Below the pieces are notes generated by a model that searched no databases, was not told where the DNA came from, and was given only the letters and a program-made list of their open reading frames with translations. A stretch of DNA of 64,000 nucleotides from Tanytarsus gracilentus (Eukaryota; Arthropoda; Insecta; Diptera; Chironomidae): the NCBI GenBank assembly GCA_038502055.1, contig JAXRKN010000037.1, positions 5,103,501 through 5,167,500 of the forward strand, in the 5' to 3' direction. Made by a program: the position numbers and the translations under genes. Shown piece by piece: positions 26,104 through 38,960 of this stretch. Each line of letters starts with the position of its first letter. The first letter of the stretch is position 1.

Positions 26104-28765
26104 ATGCCAATCTCGAGCATTCTCAAGAGAGCTACGAGCTTTATTATGGGAAACGGTGAAGAGGGAAACGGCATCGATGACTTCAATTATGAAGACAATG
26201 AAATTCTCTTCTGCAAAAACAACGTATGCGTTCATCCACCACTACCGGTTCGTGACCCCGAATCAGATGTCCAACACTTTTCCGGTTACTTGACATTATG
26301 CGCTAAATCTTTTATCGATCAACATAATCTCGCAAAACGACCTACACTTCTCCTCTCGTGGATACCAAATTCCACGCTGAGAAAATGTCCAACTGAGCTC
26401 GAGAATTGCTCGCCAATGCATCACCTCAAAATGGCTATAACACTGCAAAAGAAAATCTCATTAAAAGAAGAAGATGAGGAGATTAAAAAGGAAGACGGAG
26501 ACGGCCAAAATAACAACATACAAATTCAAATGATAAATACGACAAATCCCTTTCTCGACAACTACGTTGATCCTGAAGATATGGCAGCCATAAACGCCGC
26601 ACAGCAACAACAGCAGCTGCAACAACAACAACAACAAAATGTTCAAGGAAATTCTTTAAACAATTCACAACCGCCGGACAGTAAATCAATGAACTTTTCA
26701 GACTACTCCGAGACCATTAGCATTTCATCAAGTTCCGATCATGTTAATGAGTTTAATGGCTTCACAAATAATGCTGTCAGTCAACAAAAGCAACCAATTG
26801 AGGAGGATGAAGGGATAATTGATTCAACTCACGATGACAACTTAGCAATTAATGACGATGAAAATGCAAAAATGGATGAGGAAGCACGTGAGTTGAAGGC
26901 AGAGCTCGAGCCGTTGCTTAACGAAGAAGAAGATAGTTTTGATAATACAAATATGAAGCTAACAAGACAGGCTTCGGCACCTGTGACAAAATCAGCTGCA
27001 GCTCATTTATTGAAGAATCTCAAGCAACATCAATCGATGACTTCAGTCAACATTACAATTGCAAATCCACGTGTCGAGAATATTGACGTATCGGCAGGTT
27101 CAGAACTTACCGAGGATTCAACGACCAAACAAATTATGAGATCTCTCTCGATCTCATCGGTTGATGAAAATAATCCAAACTTTATGACGGCCGAAATGTT
27201 TGCATATAAAAATAATTTAATTTTTCCCGACAGCGTCAATGCATCGCCGATTGCGACACGCAAGCAAAATCAACTGCCCATGAAATTGAGAAGATTTTCA
27301 GTTGATCTCAGTCAAATGCGATCGCTTCGATTGTTCTTTAATGATGAGCAATGTACATCGGGTCAATTGGTTATTGCAAGTCGCGAGTCGCAATATAAAA
27401 TTCTTCATTTTCATCATGGCGGTTTAGACCATCTCGCTCAAGTGCTCCATCAGTGGCATTGCCTGTTGCACAATATTAAAGTGACGCCGGGCGATGAGAG
27501 TGCAAGTTTACCATATCGTCAATTTATGGTTTGTCGACCGGAAGTGAGAAAGAGTGAACTTCATCCAGAGGAGGGAAAAGTTCCAAAAATAACTACGGAA
27601 TATTTCTATGGACAACTTCTTAACGAGAAAGGTCAAATTGAGGATGACTTGCAGCTGAGAAAGTGCGTCTTTTTTGGAGGACTTGAAAAGAATCTTCGAA
27701 AAACAGTTTGGCCTTTCTTACTTCACTGCTACTCGACCACCTCTTCATTTAATGACCGCGTTGCACTCGCCGAATTGAGAAAGCAAGAATATGAAGAGAT
27801 CACACGACGACGACTCTATTCAATGTCTCCGGAAGAGCAAGCGAAATTTTGGCGAAATGTTCAGTGTGTCATCGAGAAAGATGTCGTGAGAACTGACCGA
27901 GGAAATCCATATTTTGCTGGCGAGGGCAACGAAAATATCGAAACAATGAAAAATATTCTGTTAAATTATGCTTTCTACAATATTGGAGTTGGGTGAGTGA
28001 AAAAATTTAAATTATTTTCAAAAAGTTAACGGCAATTTTTTTTAAAATATTATAGTTACACTCAAGGCATGAGTGATCTCTTAGCACCCGTCCTCTGTGA
28101 ATTGAAAAGTGAGTCCGAAACATTTTGGTGTTTCGTTGGACTTATGCAGCGTGCAATTTTTGTGTGCACACCAACCGACAACGACATAGATAAACATTTG
28201 AAATTTTTACGCGAATTAATTCGTCTTATGGTACCAAAGTTCTACGAGCACCTTCTGAAGCACAATGACGCAATGGAATTGCTATTTTGTCACCGGTGGA
28301 TATTGTTGTGCTTCAAGAGAGAATTTACGGAGGCAGTGGCCATTAGGATTTGGGAGGCTTGCTGGTCAAATTATTTAACCGACTATTTTCATCTTTTCGT
28401 GTGCTTAGCAATCATCTCCGCATATGCTGACGATGTCATTGCCCAGGATTTGCGGACCGACGAAATGTTGCTTCACTTTAGCTCATTAGGTGAGACAACT
28501 TAATTGAAATCTTAGACTTAATTGATTAACTTATAAATTATCTCTTTTTGACCCGTGCTAATTAGCAATGTACATGGATGGACAACTTATTTTGAGAAAA
28601 GCGCGTGGACTGCTTCATCAATTTAGACAATTTCCGAAGATACCGTGTACGCTGTTGAAGTTATGTCGACGATGCGGCCCTGGAATTTGGGATTCTGCTC
28701 ATCATCCTGCGGTGGAATGTATTGGACATGAAGAAGTAGAACGTTGTGCTTTAGCAGATAATTAA
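26104..28765 (+). CDS. TBC1D16-like Rab GTPase-activating protein
   Basis: Coding exons 26,104-27,992, 28,056-28,489 and 28,566-28,765 join through introns of 63 and 76 bases to give 840 residues (human TBC1D16 is about 770). The N-terminal part carries the family-specific block around LPVRDPESDVQHFSGYLT, then an acidic, Gln- and Ser-rich linker. The middle block HFHHGGLDHLAQVLHQW is also typical. The TBC domain spans roughly residues 520-760. Both catalytic fingers are present: Arg 596 in the IEKDVVRTD motif and Gln 633 in YTQGM. Such proteins speed GTP hydrolysis by Rabs; TBC1D16 relatives act on endosomal Rabs such as Rab4/Rab5, but the target here is inference. The ATG is the first after a 5' UTR splice acceptor (TTCCAG ending at 26,004). 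The conserved C-terminal LHQFRQFPKIPCTL block is intact, so the gene appears complete. Confidence 0.93.
26602..26640 (+). repeat. CAA/CAG repeat encoding a Gln-rich run
   Basis: An imperfect CAA/CAG array in exon 1 of the TBC1D16-like gene encodes a run of Gln broken by Leu. It lies in the low-complexity linker ahead of the TBC domain, where such runs commonly vary in length. Similar short Gln runs occur in Angiomotin. Confidence 0.85.
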
Positions 28766-29027
28766 ACAAATACTATGAAAGCTGTTACTATCCTAAATTA
28801 ATGCAATATGAAAAAAATTATTCAGTCGAAAAAGTTCTCTCGAGGAAATTTGAGGAATTTTTTTTCTTTAAATATATTCGAGAGAACTTTGAGCGAAAAT
28901 TATTACAAAAAAGAGATAAATTAACCACAAACACATGCATGTTAATCAAAATGATAAAATCTCAGACTCTTTTAAATGTATTGGAAAAGAGAAAAGTCTT
29001 CAGATGCAATGTTAAACTTGAATGAAG

Positions 29028-29033
29028 AATAAA
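29028..29033 (+). terminator. Likely polyadenylation signal of TBC1D16
   Basis: AATAAA, 263 bases after the TBC1D16 stop codon, in the expected orientation and before the opposing gene. It is supported only by motif and position. Confidence 0.5.
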
Positions 29034-29291
29034 CGCTTTGGAAAAAATTTATATTTAGTTTTTCTCTATTTTAAATTACTAAACTAAAAAATTTAGCTAA
29101 AAAATTAAAGGTGACATTGAAAAAATTGTTAGTTGTTAAACTTGAACTTTCAGTTGAAAACAGAATTTTAAAATCGGTTGATTCTACGAAGATTTAGATT
29201 AAAAACGATTAACAAAAAATCTAAAAAACTGCAAAATTTTGATAAAGTTCTTCGTGGATTAAAAAAGATATTTTTTCCTCGTTAAATGAGA

Positions 29292-29297
29292 TTTTAT
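29292..29297 (-). terminator. Likely polyadenylation signal of Cramped
   Basis: AATAAA on the minus strand, about 175 bases past the Cramped stop codon in the final exon. It is supported only by motif and position. Confidence 0.5.
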
Positions 29298-29471
29298 TAA
29301 TTATGTTTCTAACGCATCTTCGATATAATAATAATATTAATAAAAGTAGCAATAATGTTTAATATCATAATAAAACAGTTGCAATAACTTCTTTCAGAAA
29401 AAAAATTTGCTCTCTTTTGTCGATTCGAATCGATTCTTATAAATATTATCAAAAAGTTTTTCTTCTTTGTT

Positions 29472-32402
29472 TTATTTGCGATCTTTATCCAAAGTTCCAT
29501 TGTTGTCCTGATTTTTGTTGTCATAAAATGTGTCCAAATAACCGAGAAGGCTGCTCAATGAAATATTGTCAATCTCTTCCGATGGCTCTTTGCCATCACT
29601 TTGATCCCAAAGTCTTAGCGTTGCCAAATTATCTAAGGAAATAAAAAAATTTAAAATTTGAAGGTGTAAAGTTAATTTTCAATCTCACCATAATCGTAAT
29701 TTGATTTGTTCGACGATAAACTTTCAAGTAAGCTTCTTATGCTTGATCGTGAACTTTCTGAGAAATTTTGAATTTGCGGTGAGCTTTGAATGTTCTGGAT
29801 TTTATCCTCGAGTGTTTTTGAAAGCTCATCCGTTCCATTAGTGCTGGTGCTTGCTGATGTCGATGGTGTTTCATATAAATTTCTAATTACATGATTTCCA
29901 ACATTTCGAAAATTATTCGGCACTAAACCATCAGCCGGAACTCGATAGCGATAGAGCTGCTGATTTCGCCACCATTTTGATTGATGTGGTTTTAATCGAG
30001 GATTCGATGGACGTAAATATGAGTCAAAATATGGTTTTGAGGTTGGTGGTTGCTTGAAAGTACTTGTTGTGGCCACACATGCTTCGCCACCTCCACCATC
30101 TCTAATTTCATTTTGCAGATTTTTGTCACAAAAAGTCGACGTGTAATTTGTGTTAGGATTTTCCAATAAATTCGCAATTGTTAACAGATTTTTCAATTTA
30201 CTTCCGAGTGGAGTTGAGTTTCCCTCCAATTTAATTTCCTGCTCAGTAAAAACTCCATTACTGCTGCCATTTTCACTCACTTCACTCCATTTGTACTCAA
30301 GAACCAATTTCGAGTCACTGCCAAACATAAGATAAAGATCTCCAACTGTTAAGTCACCCACATTTTTAATGTTCCATCCTTCGCGAATTTTCTTTATAGC
30401 GTCATCATTTATGAGAGGTTTAAAAGAATATTCCTTGTGAGATTTATTGCTGCACAACAAAGCTTTTTTAGGTTTGGACGAAACAATACTGAAATTTTCA
30501 TTCTTAGCCTCAGTCTTTACGATTTCCATCTCTATCAAATCCTTCTTATCGACATCGGAGGCTAAAAGCTCTTGATCTTTGTCTAATAGCGCGTCAATCT
30601 CATCTAAAGGAGATACCTAAAGAAAAGTATATGTGAGTAAAATTTAAAATTGATTAAAATAATTTAGCATAAGTTTGAGGGGCAAATTTAAATTTATTTA
30701 GACTTTAAATTAGTTGAAACATAAAATTAATTCAAAATTTAATTTCAATAATTTTTTTCTAAGAAAACTTGAATTAATTACACAAAAATAATTAATCTAA
30801 AACTTCGCCTTCATCTTAAGCAACCGATAATTTTGCCTGTGAATTATGCAAAATTCTAAAAAATCTCTCTCACCTTTTTCCTAGTATCTGAGTCATTCGA
30901 ATCATTGCTTTTGTAGTCAAGTAACGATGCAATTCCCAAATCTTCAACTATGACATTATTGTCATCCCCTTTGATTTTTCTGGCTGCATCTATCACAAAA
31001 TTATTATTATTATTATTATTTCCGTTGGCACTGATGCCATTCTTCTCCGAAGCACTATCATTTCTAACACGTTTCGAGGAGTTCTTAAGGAGCTCCTTAA
31101 TGTTTGCATTTTTCTCCATGCATAAATCTTCGCCTCGGATTTTTGCTCCGATTCTCGCCTCGTACGAATTTAAACAGAGATTAAAACTGCTGAGCATCTC
31201 ATTTAGTTGAATCATTGGTCGAAAAATTCTACAATTTTCAGGTGGATAAAAGCACAATTGAGGTTCATTATCACGTAGCGAACTTATGTCCTCTTCCGAC
31301 TGCGAAATAATGTCATCGGATAATTTCTGGCGGCCATATTGTTGAATAATTTTTCCAACATGCCTCTCGTGCAGTCGAATATCGCTGCTGCGCCATTTCT
31401 GTTGCATTGTTTGGAGGAGAGTTGCGAGTCGCCTCTGGAGGGGAAGGGATACTTTAACTCGAGGATTTTGTGCAAGTTTTTGTACATATGTGAATGAGTG
31501 GAGTGAGGATGGACGCAAAATCACGTCAATACGTTGAGGTAGTAGAATGTCTTCATAATTGTTGCCTTCGAGTTGATTCAATTTTTTCAGTGCCCTACAC
31601 GATGGCGTTTTGATTTTTATATTTTTACCCTTCACACGAATCGTCACCGAGCCACGATAGACGAGATCGCGTAATTTTAGAAAACTTTTCTCCGATGACA
31701 TCACAAGTTTTTTCTTCATTTCGCCAAAGTTTATGAGCGTGTAAAGTTCCTGCGCCAATTTTTTAACGTCATCGGAAAATCTAAGGTACTTCGAAGCCTT
31801 TTGAAAAAGCTGATAATAATGTTGACGAACGTGCTCCTTCGTCTTATAGTCCGCTTCCGTCGGAGTCTTCCGTTTCATTTTTGTATTTATAAATCGCGAG
31901 ATCTGCTCGAAATCTCGTCCATGCTCATTGAGAGCGTCGAAGAAAAATTTCTTCTCGATGTTCGTCCATTGAACTCGAGTGTGTGCTTTCGACTGTGATG
32001 GAGTTTTCGGCTGATTGACATTGCTGATTTCTAACGGCGGTTCTATTGGTGCTGTTACAGGTGTCGGGTTTGAATCCATTCGCAGTTTATTGTGAATCAC
32101 CCGCGCACTTGTTCGTATTCGAACGGCAGGATCATCGCTGTCGGTTGTGAGACTCCCAAGCAGTTCATTTGTCATCTAAGTTAATTATTAATTTATTTTA
32201 GAATTTTCTGGATTTAAATTTTAATCGCCATAAAAAATGTTCAATAAAATTTTTTCGCTCCCAAAATATTTTTCTATTCCGTCGTTATACGCAAATCTTC
32301 TTCCTCAATTTTCCCGCTTACCTCCAATTTTTTTGATGGGACACCGACCAGAGGAATGCTCGGTATATCGACTTGCATTGAGTTCATCACAAATTCACTC
32401 AT
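29472..32402 (-). CDS. crm: Cramped, SANT-domain chromatin regulator
   Basis: Four coding exons on the minus strand join in frame: 32,402-32,322 (27 codons), 32,175-30,874, 30,616-29,689 and 29,632-29,472. They give 823 residues. The SANT/Myb-like domain lies at about residues 95-150 (VQWTNIEKKFFFDALNEHG). The highly conserved Cramped block YLRFSDDVKKLAQELYTLI follows. Downstream is DLVYRGSVTIRVKGK and, near the C-terminus, TVGDLYLMFGSDSKLVLEY. The last small exon supplies the conserved ending around ISLSSLLGYLD; without splicing, the frame would stop eight codons earlier in a different sequence. Drosophila Cramped works with Polycomb-group proteins and on histone gene expression; I infer a nuclear role here. 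An Asn run is encoded by an ATT array near 31,001-31,021. Its neighbour Pod1 is transcribed the same way from the right. Confidence 0.93.
31001..31021 (-). repeat. AAT trinucleotide repeat encoding seven Asn
   Basis: A short ATT array (AAT on the coding strand) sits in exon 2 of Cramped and encodes an Asn run in a low-complexity segment beyond the conserved core. Confidence 0.85.
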
Positions 32403-33450
32403 AATTCAATCAATCAACGCGAACAAAGTCATTTAAAATTTCTTATTAATTTTTTTGTGGCAGCCATTTTCGAGAAAAAGTTTCAATGCATAAATTTAGT
32501 AAATTTTTCTTTCACATTTCACACCTATGAGTGCCTTTCGATAATCGTAATATTAAAGTTATAATCTCAATAAGTTTCATTAATAATTAAGATTAAAATC
32601 ATGAATTAAAAACACTTATTGCCCATTAAAAATTGACACTGTCTTTCCTTGTTGTTCGTTCTGCCACTTTGTTTATTTTCGTTTGAGAGAATTTCTATCG
32701 GGGGGTCGTAACTCGTTGAGTGCACTTTTTCCTTGTGAATTACATTAATTATTAACACGAGGTGCATTATTATGACGTCATTTAAGGCTTAAGTAACTTC
32801 CACGTCTTTCGCGCGCGAACTGAAAAAAAATATTATGAAAAAAGAGAAAGGAGACAAACACATTTTTTGCATAGCACGATGATGTATCAAAAAAGAGTTT
32901 TTTTATTTGTATAAAATATTTTCTTGCACACATGACATGAAATCTATTTAATAAAAATTAAAAATTGGAAAGCGTTGATTGGAATTCGCGATAGTCGATA
33001 TCGAGTGTCTAAAAAGCGAGAGGATATAAAAAAAGCTTTTTGTGGGCACAAACTTCAAATTGTTTCCCGCGTAAAAAAATACTTTAATTTTTTTCCAAAA
33101 GAGAAATTAATTTTTACCCACTGAGCAAGCATGAAAATTAAACGATCACAATTATTCACATATCAAAAGTTTATCAAAAAATTCATTCAAAAAAGTCTTT
33201 GAAATCAATTCATGGCCTTATGTTCAAAAAATTCTTGCTAATACTGACTAGCTTAAAAGTCATATTATGAGAAATGTCATGTTGATGTTAAAAAAGAGGG
33301 AGAGAGAGTCACTTTTAAGAGAGCCTTAACACTAGTCTTATAAATGTTTGTTGGAGCAAGAAGGATATGAGAGAGTATATTGTAGTAGTTTATAATATTT
33401 TTCAAAAAAGTGTGTTTGGTATGTTAGTTTATGTATTGCGGCAGCTCAAT
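32403..33450. other. Interval between Cramped and Pod1
   Basis: On the minus strand this is the 5' flank of Cramped and the 3' flank of Pod1. A less AT-rich patch around 32,640-32,730 is the best place to look for the Cramped promoter. A minus-strand AATAAA at 32,907-32,902 could end the Pod1 transcript, giving a 3' UTR of roughly 550 bases. No open frame is supported. Confidence 0.5.
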
Positions 33451-36400
33451 CTATTCATCCCACTCCGCGGCATCAACACCCTCCATATTGTCTTGCTCAA
33501 GATCATAATTTATTGTGACTTTTCCACTGATCGCATTCTTTAAATCTTCTTCTTGCTTCTTTGTCTTCTCGGGTGACCATTGAGGGTTGTTATTTCGTGG
33601 AACGAAAATTTCCTTATCATCCTTTTGAGCAGTGAGTGGAAGATTGCTGCTTACGGGAGCAGGCGGTGCTGAGAGAGACGATAAAGTTTCCATTCCGTTT
33701 GGCTGTAAGCTCACTTTAAGTGGCAGTTTGTCTTTCATGCTGAACCATTCACTTCCTGCTAGGGTTGGTTTCCAAATCGCGCGTGTTAGTGGAAAAAGAT
33801 CATCTTGGAAATAATCAGCCTTAAAATATTTAAAATTAATTATTTAAATTATGCGAATTCAATTTTAAAATACCTTCAATCTCGGCACGGTAAAGCTTAA
33901 AGGCTCAATGGAATTATTTGTCAATCGATAGCATTTCGCGAACTCAACAATCGCCACATCGCATTGATTTTTTTGCAGGAAACTCAAACCCTGATGAATA
34001 GATGTGCATCGATGGTGCGATAATGGACACAAGTATGGAGCTTCTTCTGTCACTTCGTAAGCATAAATTGTTGTATCACCTTTGCCGGTTAAGAAAACAG
34101 TTGAGCTATCTTCATCGTAATATGGAATGAGCAATGCTGGTGAAACGTCCAATGAAATCATGCCGATTGCATCATCGAGATTTGATGTTTTGAAAACATA
34201 AACTTGACGCTCGCTGACTCTGTAAAAAAATTAATTAATTATGAATTCATAATTGAAAATTTCAAACTCACTTATCAAATCCAGTGATGACTAAAAATTC
34301 ACCATCAAGTGCATAAGTAATGCGAGATCCACGAGTGCCAATTGGTGCTCCAATGCCTTCTTGTATGGGATTCTCTGACTTGCGAAGATTGTAGATGCGA
34401 ATTTTTCCATCTTTGCAAACAGTCGCGCCAAATTTACCGCATGGACTCCAACAGAACGAGTAAATTTGATCTGTATGGCCTTTCAAGCAAATCTTCTCGC
34501 TCAAATCTGTCAAATCCCAAAGTTTTATGTTGAGATCGTAGCTGGCAGTAAGCAGAACGTCTTTTGCGAGCGGATGAAATTTAATGAAGTAAAGTTTTTC
34601 CGAAGACACGACAAAATCCCGTGTCGGCATGTTTGTGGATTCGACTAAACCACCTTCGGGAATTTCCCACAACTTGATCATTCCATCGTCACATGCCACA
34701 GCCAAAATTCGTGGATTGAAAGGATCCCATTGAAAGTCCATGATGTTACTTCCATTGACTAGACATGGAATGACTCCGTCTGGCAATCGACCAGGCTTTG
34801 ACAATTCGAAAATTGCAATTTTGCCACCAGCACCAGACATTGGCACGGCCACACGTTCCGAGTTGGCATGAAATACATCGCATTCTGGCGGAATTTGTCG
34901 ACTTATGTTTCGCAAGTTCTCAATGTGTGTCGACTTGTGTCCGGTTGTTCCTTTCAAGTGACGAAACTTGGAAACTTTTCCGAAAACTGTCGAAGTTCTC
35001 TTGCTGGAATTTGACGAGCCATTTGTGTGATTCTTTTTACCATTCGCCATGTTTCCATTCTCCTTTTCAGTCTTCATCGACTCTTGACGTCTAACAAGAT
35101 TTGGTGAAGTTTTCTTTTCAACTGCCTCACTTTGTGATCGATTTTCGTACAATCTGCGACGATCAGCGATGCTTTTTCTCTGTTCATCATCGCGCGATAA
35201 ATTTGCAGGCTCTTCAAGTTTCTCTTCCTTGCTACTTTCATCCTCTTGACTCTCTGATTTTTCAGCTTCCTTCTCCATGGCGTCGTACTCATCTTTTGGG
35301 AATTCAATTTCCTCTTCAGTTTGTTCGCTCTCCTTAGTCTTAAGCTCTTTAGGTGCTGCAGGCACTGCAAACACTTTATCAAAAGAAATTTCAGACGAAT
35401 CAGACGAAAAAGGTTTCGGACCCAAGCGTGGCTGTAAAAATAAAATTAAATAAATTAAAATTTATCGTTGAAAAATTTTAACATAAAAATTGTTAGGACA
35501 AAAAATGAAGATACAAAAAAATCAAAAGTGGAAAAGAATCACTGATGACTCAAAAATTATTAACTTTGTGTTTCACGCCTCAAAAAAAAAATTTTCGTGA
35601 GTCCCCAAAAGAAAAGTAAAATAAATCAACGTAAAATAAACAACTCGAACACGTGCAGGCAAAAAATAAAATAATAAAATCAACATCTAGCAAGTTTTAA
35701 ATCCAACAACATATGTGACCTTATAGTTATTTCCAGCCGTGACTCTCGGACGAGGTTTTGGAAATTCTTCGGTGCTGCTTTGCTCTGAAATTGACTTTCG
35801 TGGCAGTGGTTTGGGTGGTAGAACGCTTCTCTTTTCCTCTTCTTCTTCCTCCATTATCGACTCACGGTTGTCCTTTTCGATCAAATTTGCCTTTTTTGTA
35901 ATTTGATCGTTTTCATTTTTATGAGTAGTGACAGCTTTAAATTTCTCGAGAAACTCATTCGCTTCGGCCTTACTTTTGGCGTTTTCTGTCTCAATTATCT
36001 GAATTATGTCTTTCTTTGGCTGCTTTGTTATATGCGAGTTCTTTGTTCCATTCAAATGACGCTCCGTGTTACTGAAATTTTTCTTAATCTCTTCCAAATT
36101 ACCTCGCAAAATCTGCGCGTGTTTTATAATGTTTGTTTTTTTCGTTTGGAGAATTAAACTTATGAGATTGTCAATTAAATATTTTTTATAATCATACTTA
36201 CAATAATTGGCTTCTCTCCATTTTCCCTTTTAGCGGGGTCCAATGATATTTTTGGAACGATAAAGTTCTTTCCATCCATCCACTCTTGAGGCATTAATTC
36301 ACTCTTGTATCCGTTGGTGTCGGGAAAAATGTCACTGTGAAAATCGCGATAGGTCTTGCGTGGAACTTGATACATGATCGGAATCACCGAGTTTGATGTC

Positions 36401-37681
36401 AACTGGAAATTTTTTAATTTTTTAAATTTTTTTTAAACGAAAACTTTTAACCTACCTGAAGGACTCGATTGACTTCAGCCTCCATCACTTTCAATGCTCT
36501 CTTCGGAACCAAACATGCGCCTTTAGTTTGCTCACCGGTATGACGAATTCCCTCAATAAGGAAAGGATCACGATCGGTGACTTCCAAAAATTGAACTGTG
36601 ATGTCTCCTTTGCCGGCCAAGAACAGCATGTTGGTGTCGGGATCAAAGAGTGGAATTAAAATTCTATAAAAAAAATTATTTAAATTTTAAAACATTTTTG
36701 TAAATTTATAAAATTACCCTGTCGAACAATCAAGCTCGAGAGATTTTTCAGGAGTTGAAAAGTTCCTCAAATCTCTTATGATGACTTGCCGCAATCGATT
36801 TGCATCGAATCCAGTTGTGAGGATTTTCTGTTGATCACCCAACCATACAACACGTGAATCTTTGATACTCTGATGACTGTTGGCCGCAATTGTAATTGCT
36901 CGTGGATCGCGTGCATCAAAAATTCGAACCATCTTGTCCTTGCTATTGGTCGCCAAGAGCGTTCCATCTTTCTTCCAGCTCAAACTCTGAATGGTATCAG
37001 GATGATCGTTGTTACTAAACAACTCCTTTTGCTCGACCAAATCCCACAAGGTGATGTTACTGCCAGCGGTCGAGTACAAAAGACAATCGGCGGCTGGATG
37101 AAATCCAACACCTTCAACGCGCTTCTGCTTGTGTGTAAAAGTACATTCAGCATTTGACATTGACTCCTTCAAGCCCTCTTCAGGAATGTGCCAAATCTTA
37201 ACTAGAGAATCTTGTGATGCCGTAGCCAAAAGGCTATCGTGGAATGGTGAAAATTCGAGATCAGTTACGGTGTCGGTGTGAGCATGAAGGAGCGGCATCG
37301 TTTTTGGCTTTCGACCATAATCATCGATCGGAAGTACAGCGAGCGACGATCCATTATGTTCGAAGGGAAATGCCATAAATTTGGCCGATGCAGTTATATT
37401 ATTTCCATATGTCTGATAACTACCAACGACAATGTCACGAACACACATCTAAAAAAAATTATCCATACAATTCGAGAGAAGTTTGAAAGAAAAGAATTTT
37501 GTGGAGAAAATAAAAAAAATTTATTTTTGCATCACAAAAATTTCTTCTCAAACTTCACATTAAATTTTAATGTTTGTGGAATTTTCGGCAGATCGAGTCG
37601 CCAAAAAATAAATTTTACCTCAATCTTTGGTACGATAGGCACCGAGTTTTTATATTTTGATGCTTTGAATCGCCAAGCCAT
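33451..37681 (-). CDS. pod1: Pod1 / Coronin-7, actin and microtubule regulator
   Basis: Eight exons on the minus strand: 37,681-37,619; 37,448-36,718; 36,663-36,456; 36,402-36,202; 36,112-35,720; 35,431-34,272; 34,219-33,874; 33,819-33,451. They give 1,156 residues. The protein has two coronin WD40 propellers, the mark of the long coronins. The first starts with MAWRFKASKYKN and covers about residues 1-400. The second begins at about residue 686 with the coronin signature SKFRHLKGT. Between them is a charged, Pro-containing linker (KPLPRK, then an RRRLYENRS motif). The C-terminus is short and acidic, ending AAEWDE, as in the acidic tail of Coronin-7 proteins. In Drosophila, Pod1 crosslinks actin and microtubules and guides axons; Coronin-7 acts at the Golgi. 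The donor ending exon 5 (AAG then GTCACA) is weak, so the exon 5-6 join is the least certain. Without that splice the frame reads on for ten codons and stops. Confidence 0.93.
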
Positions 37682-38512
37682 GATTTAAACACCTTCGTTT
37701 GAAGAAGAAAAAACAATTATCGTGAGTAACTTTTTATTTCTACACAACACAAAAAAAAATAGTCCGTCACACCCTAATGATGATGAATTTTTATCTCACA
37801 ATAGCGACGTAAAAAAGTTTATTTCGCTTGCAATGTTGCAGCAAAAGTGCGATCGCAATAATAAAAAATTATTTTCACTATCTAGGGCGAGAATAATTTT
37901 TCGAGATAAAAAAATTTCACAAATCTCCCCATTATCATAAAGAGTGAACGGCACAAAGACCATAATAGAAAAATTTCCTCAATGAAACTCACAATTTGAG
38001 TTGAAAACTTTTGCGAAAAAATACTTTCGAGATTGCAGTGTGTAGAATTCTCTAAAAATTTCGGTGAAAAGTGCACTAAATTAATTTTAAAATACAAAAA
38101 CTCAATTCCGGCTTTGTAAAATTTTTTTTTCTCCCCCGAAAATCAATTTTTGTGCTAATGCTAAATGCAATGCTTTCCAAACCCTGCGTTTATGTACAAA
38201 CGAAAATATACACATAGAAAATATCATATGTGCATGAGAGAAATAATTTTTTCACTCGGGACGAGAGAGCAGCAGCGTACGTTCACGAAAAAATATTTCC
38301 ACTAAGCTCTAAATATTGAAGTGAAAAAAGATTTATTTTGATTTTTTGAATTTTTTTATTTTTTTACAATGACGCCCAATGTTTTAACTCAATTGTACAG
38401 AGAGTCTATTTTATTTAACGTCAATCATGTATAAATTCATAAAAGTTAAAGATGAATGAAAAAGGTGAAGCACTGAAAAAATTGAAAAACTTTCAGATTT
38501 CTTTTTCGCAAT
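37682..38512. other. Pod1-C3G divergent upstream region
   Basis: Pod1 (minus) and C3G (plus) diverge here. A less AT-rich patch near 38,255-38,295 (GACGAGAGAGCAGCAGCGTA) looks like 5' UTR or promoter for one of the two. A possible donor, AAAGGTGAAG near 38,465, could end a noncoding first exon of C3G, whose acceptor is at 38,904-38,905. Other open frames here look random. Confidence 0.45.
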
Positions 38513-38860
38513 TTATTTCGAAGAGAGAAAAAAGTTTTGCACTTTTTTTTGCATATGAAAATTATTCCAGTGAAAATGTGATGGAAATTCAAACAACCGA
38601 AATAATTTTACTGAAATTCTTTTAGATTTTGCATTAAATTCGTCTGTTGACCTAAACCACTCCGATTTATCTTCAAATTTCTTCTTCAACGATGACCATA
38701 ATGCTTCCTTTTCCTCACCAAACACATCCGACTCGAAAAGTAGCACAACGAGAGGCATAAAATTGGCCAGAATTCGTTCATTTAAAGATGACTTTTTAGA
38801 GAAAATCTCACAAATGAGAACCCCAACGAGCACCCTGACTAGGTTTTTAACTAGTTGCAA
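38513..38860 (-). CDS. Unrecognised ORF or exon antisense to the C3G 5' region
   Basis: I do not recognise this protein. The minus strand is open for about 115 codons. Composition is protein-like in the middle, for example MPLVVLLFESDVFGEEKEAL and LWSSLKKKFEDKSEWF, with more GC than its surroundings. The frame has no ATG near its start, which suggests an internal or last exon. Possible acceptors are CCTAG and TCAG near 38,838-38,848, and a donor (TCA then GTAAAA) lies about 35 codons before the stop. No partner exon was found: a short ATG frame at 38,951 on the same strand joins only through a poor donor. It lies wholly inside the presumed 5' UTR intron of C3G. It could be a nested gene, a relic, or chance. 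Confidence 0.35.
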   Translation of the reverse strand: MQLVKNLVRVLVGVLICEIFSKKSSLNERILANFMPLVVLLFESDVFGEEKEALWSSLKKKFEDKSEWFRSTDEFNAKSKRISVKLFRLFEFPSHFHWNNFHMQKKVQNFFLSSK

Positions 38861-38960
38861 AAAATTATTTTGTGTTAACTAATTTTTTTACTCTCATTAT
38901 TTTAGACCAAGCTCGCCAAAGCACAATAAAGGCGCACAAACACTTTTTCATAATGACAAA

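Larger units (their letters stand above)
28766..29471. other. Convergent 3' ends of TBC1D16 and Cramped
   Basis: The two genes face each other, so this interval holds both 3' untranslated regions. A plus-strand AATAAA at 29,028-29,033 suits TBC1D16. A minus-strand AATAAA at about 29,297-29,292 suits Cramped. Open frames within it are AT-rich and unsupported. Confidence 0.6.

Noticed and set aside
29417..29644. Cys-rich plus-strand frame
   Set aside because: It is the antisense shadow of the last Cramped exon.
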